A stretch of 64,000 nt of DNA from a virus, in the IMG/VR virus record IMGVR_UViG_3300045125_000064, positions 1 through 64,000 of that record; one strand, written 5' to 3'. The number at the start of each line of letters is the position of its first letter. The first letter of the stretch is position 1. A program made the translations under genes and the position numbers. Shown here one piece after another: positions 61,479 to 64,000 of the stretch. The notes under the pieces were generated by a model that worked only from the letters and a program-made list of their open reading frames with translations, did no database searches and was not told the DNA's origin.

Positions 61479-64000
61479 ATGGCTTCTCAAAATTTCCAGC
61501 AATTTATTCTTAGCTTTTTAAGTGGTTCAATAAGTGGTTCGATTGGACCACATGCCTCTTCTCACTCTTTAACTGGTTCTGATCCAGTTTATCTTTACAA
61601 ATCACAAATATTAGATGCATCTTCATCAATAAATTATAATGCATCATCTTATAACATTGTCAACACTATTGCATTAAGAAACCCTCTAGATAATGGTTCT
61701 TTTGCTGCTGGTGGTATTCAATTTGATACAGCAAGCATATCTTCTGGATCTGTTGGAAAAAGTAATATGGAACGACCAAGATGGAACTTTGGAGTTTCAA
61801 CTAAAAGGCGGAAATGTTACTCTTCAAATTGGTCAAGAACAACTTATTAGAGTTGTAAATAAAACAGGTGTTGATATAGCTAACGGTACATGTGTTTACC
61901 TTGATGGAGCACAAGGACAAAGACCAAAAGTTTCTCTTGCGAAAGCTAATGCAGAGTTAACATCTGGAAGAACTCTTGGCGTTGTAACAGAAACAATAGT
62001 GAACAACCAAGAAGGATTTGTAACAACTCAAGGTCTTGTGAGAGATATAGATTTATCAGATTATGATGAAGGTGATACATTATATCTTTCTCCAATAACT
62101 GCTGGAGCTTTCACGAAGATTGAACCATCTGCTCCAAATCATAATGTTTTCATTGGCATTGTTGTTGTTGCAAATCCAAATGGAGTTATGTGGTGTCATC
62201 CACAAAATGGTTATGAACTTGATGAACTCCATGATGTTAAAGTAACAAACAAGCAGAATCTTGATATTTTGCAATATGATTCGGGAAGTTTATATTGGAA
62301 GAATGTCGCTGCATCTTCATTGAGCGTTGCAACAGCTTCTTATTCTTTAACTTCTTTATCATCAAGTTATGCAACAACATCAAGTTATGCATTTTTATCC
62401 AATACAGCCTCTTATGCATTATCTGCTGGAACTGCAACAGATAACACAAGATTGGCATTAACTGGCGGGACATTAAGTGGCAATGTTGGTATGACTGGAG
62501 CATCTTCATATTTAGGAATAGGAATAACCACACCTTCTGCGCCTTTAGATATACGCAACTTTGTAACATATCGCAATACTAATGTATCCCAGCTTCAAGT
62601 TTGTACTGCTCCAGGACTTGTGCAAGAGAATGGGGCATTAGGTTCAGCAGATGCAACTATTTTGACTACATATTTGGGAAAGTTTAGTATTTACAAGCGC
62701 AATGCTACAGGAGATTTTGCAGCATCAGATTTAGTGTGGGATGTGGATTCGTCTGGAAACGTGGTTGTTGAAAAAGGGGACGAAACTGTTGGTCTTATTA
62801 AACTTGCTAGGATTGGTAAGGTTGGTATTGGAACAACAAGTCCTCAAACTCCGTTAGATGTACGAGGCGTTACAACATATCGTAATACTGGAGTAACTCA
62901 ACTTCAAGTTGGTATTGCGCCAGCATTGATGCAAGAAAATGGTGCTCTCGGCGCAAACGACTTTTTTGTTATTAGTACATATAATGGAAAAGCTCTTTTT
63001 TATAAAGGAAATAGATCAGGAAGCTTGGCAACTTCAGATCTTAAAATGACTATTGACAGTTCTGGCAAGTTACAACTTGGAGGATCCGCAGGATTAGATT
63101 ATGCCATTGCAACAACAGCCATTTTACATCTTCCATCTGGTTCCACAGCAGCTTCAACTGCACCATTAAAGTTTACTTCTGGTTCATTGATGACAGCAGC
63201 AGAAGCTGGTGCAGTTGAATATGATGGAGATAAAGCATATTTAACCATTGCAACAGCAACAGCAAGAAAAGAAATAGCTTTATGCGATTCAACTTTAACT
63301 TCTGGCTCTCTTGTTATTGGTACAACCAATGGAAGATTAACATCATTAGTTGGTGGTCTGCCATTATCATTAGGTGGCACAGGAACAACAGGTTCATTTA
63401 CTGCTGGTTCTGTTATATTTCATGATGGAGTAAAATATACTCAGGATAACAGCTATTTTTATTATGATAGATCAAACAAAAGACTTGGGGTTAATCTTTC
63501 TGGTTCAGCACCATCAGCAACAATCCATTCATCTGGTTCAACAATATTAAAGGATGGACATTTGATATTTTCAAAAGCTTCTGGATATGGTATTAAAGTT
63601 GACGCAGAAACTCCAGCGTCAGCATCTTTTGGATGGAAAGATCTTCTTGGAGATATACAAGTCAGATCTGGGCAGCTTGATCCACCAACATGGACAGTAT
63701 TCAGAACAAATGTTAATGCCTTTCAGCTTGTCAATGCGCAAACTCAAGTTTTTAATATTTTCCATATACCACACGATTATGTGCCAGGAACAGATATGTT
63801 TGTCCATGTTCATTGGGCACAAAATGTCGTTGATACTGGCGGACCTGCTGGCACACCTGGAACTGCTGAATGGAACTTTGATATATCTTATGCTAAAGGA
63901 TATGGAACTGCTGGCGGATCATCTGATCCATTTCCTGCAACAAAAACAATAACAATCACACAGCAAGCGTCAACAACACAATATGGACATATGATTGCAG
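61479..64000 (+). CDS. long tail fibre protein, 5' part (runs off the window)
   Basis: ATG 61479 (MASQNFQQFILSFLSGSISG). SHSLTGSDPVYLYKSQ, then after a shift near 61770 LKGGNVTLQIGQEQLIRVVN and QGQRPKVSLAKANAELTSGR (a fibre attachment-type domain), then SYSLTSLSSSYATTSSYAFL shaft repeats. Two copies of a GIGxTxPxxPLDxR...QENGALG block follow (about 62518-62780 and 62830-63090). The last part, FHIPHDYVPGTDMFVHVHWA and GYGTAGGSSDPFPATKTITI, resembles receptor-binding heads. More than 840 codons, no stop before 64000. Likely host-recognition fibre. Confidence 0.8.

Noticed and set aside
1-64000. Stop-codon reassignment or programmed frameshifting
   Set aside because: Many genes use TAA, TAG and TGA as clean ends, and motifs change frame in both directions at unrelated sequences. 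Reassignment would not restore the motifs; indels do.
1-64000. CRISPR array, retron, diversity-generating retroelement, insertion sequence or integrase
   Set aside because: No spaced direct repeats, no reverse transcriptase motif (YxDD with flanks) and no transposase or tyrosine recombinase text were found by eye.

Overview
This window is part of a large tailed bacteriophage with a contractile tail, a T4-like myovirus in the broad sense. All genes I can support lie on the + strand, packed end to end with many ATGA start/stop overlaps and almost no empty DNA. The base composition is A/T-rich. Diagnostic genes are terminase, portal, prohead protease, scaffold, gp25-like and gp6-like baseplate proteins, a gp55-like late sigma factor, SbcD/SbcC-like (gp47/gp46) nuclease subunits, a DnaG-type primase, PhoH and a long tail fibre. 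The set resembles marine T4-like phages. The host cannot be read from the sequence.

Nearly every gene is broken by one or more single-base shifts, although conserved motifs continue in the next frame (ClpP, PhoH, terminase, portal, SbcC, gp6). I read this as uncorrected indel errors from long-read sequencing, not gene decay. Most long genes below are therefore composites, and many boundaries are approximate.

Layout. 1-3.6 kb: the end of a peptidoglycan-binding protein, a KxDG-ligase-like domain joined to an HxGH cytidylyltransferase-like domain, and unknowns. 3.6-10.8 kb: small accessory genes: a Zn/HTH protein, a ClpP-like protease, a gamma-glutamylcyclotransferase-like protein, a lipoprotein, a tRNA-like element, a DUF1599-like protein, PIN-PhoH, a free-standing GIY-YIG endonuclease, an HEIGH metallopeptidase and a SAP-like protein. 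10.8-17.9 kb: a glycan island with four glycosyltransferases, a sugar epimerase/dehydratase and a methyltransferase-like protein. One glycosyltransferase carries a LAGLIDADG intein exactly at its nucleotide-sugar binding motif. 17.9-20.1 kb: small genes and the late sigma factor. 20.1-46.9 kb: baseplate and tail proteins, including a giant LamG-containing protein of about 2,500 residues and two tandem paralogues. 46.9-51.5 kb: RuvC-like resolvase, primase, SbcD and SbcC. 51.5-53.0 kb: a lysis cassette (holin-like, M15 peptidase, two spanin-like proteins). 53.0-60.7 kb: packaging and head genes. 60.7-64 kb: a ribosomal protein S21 homologue, a small virion protein and a tail fibre that runs off the window.

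The genes fit one lytic programme: DNA replication and recombination, redirected late transcription, possible modulation of host translation (S21, PhoH, tRNA-like element), glycan synthesis for virion or host surface, particle assembly and lysis. The most unusual items are the glycosyltransferase intein, the ligase/cytidylyltransferase fusion, the S21 homologue next to the head genes, and a compositionally foreign patch near 21.4-21.9 kb inside the baseplate region.
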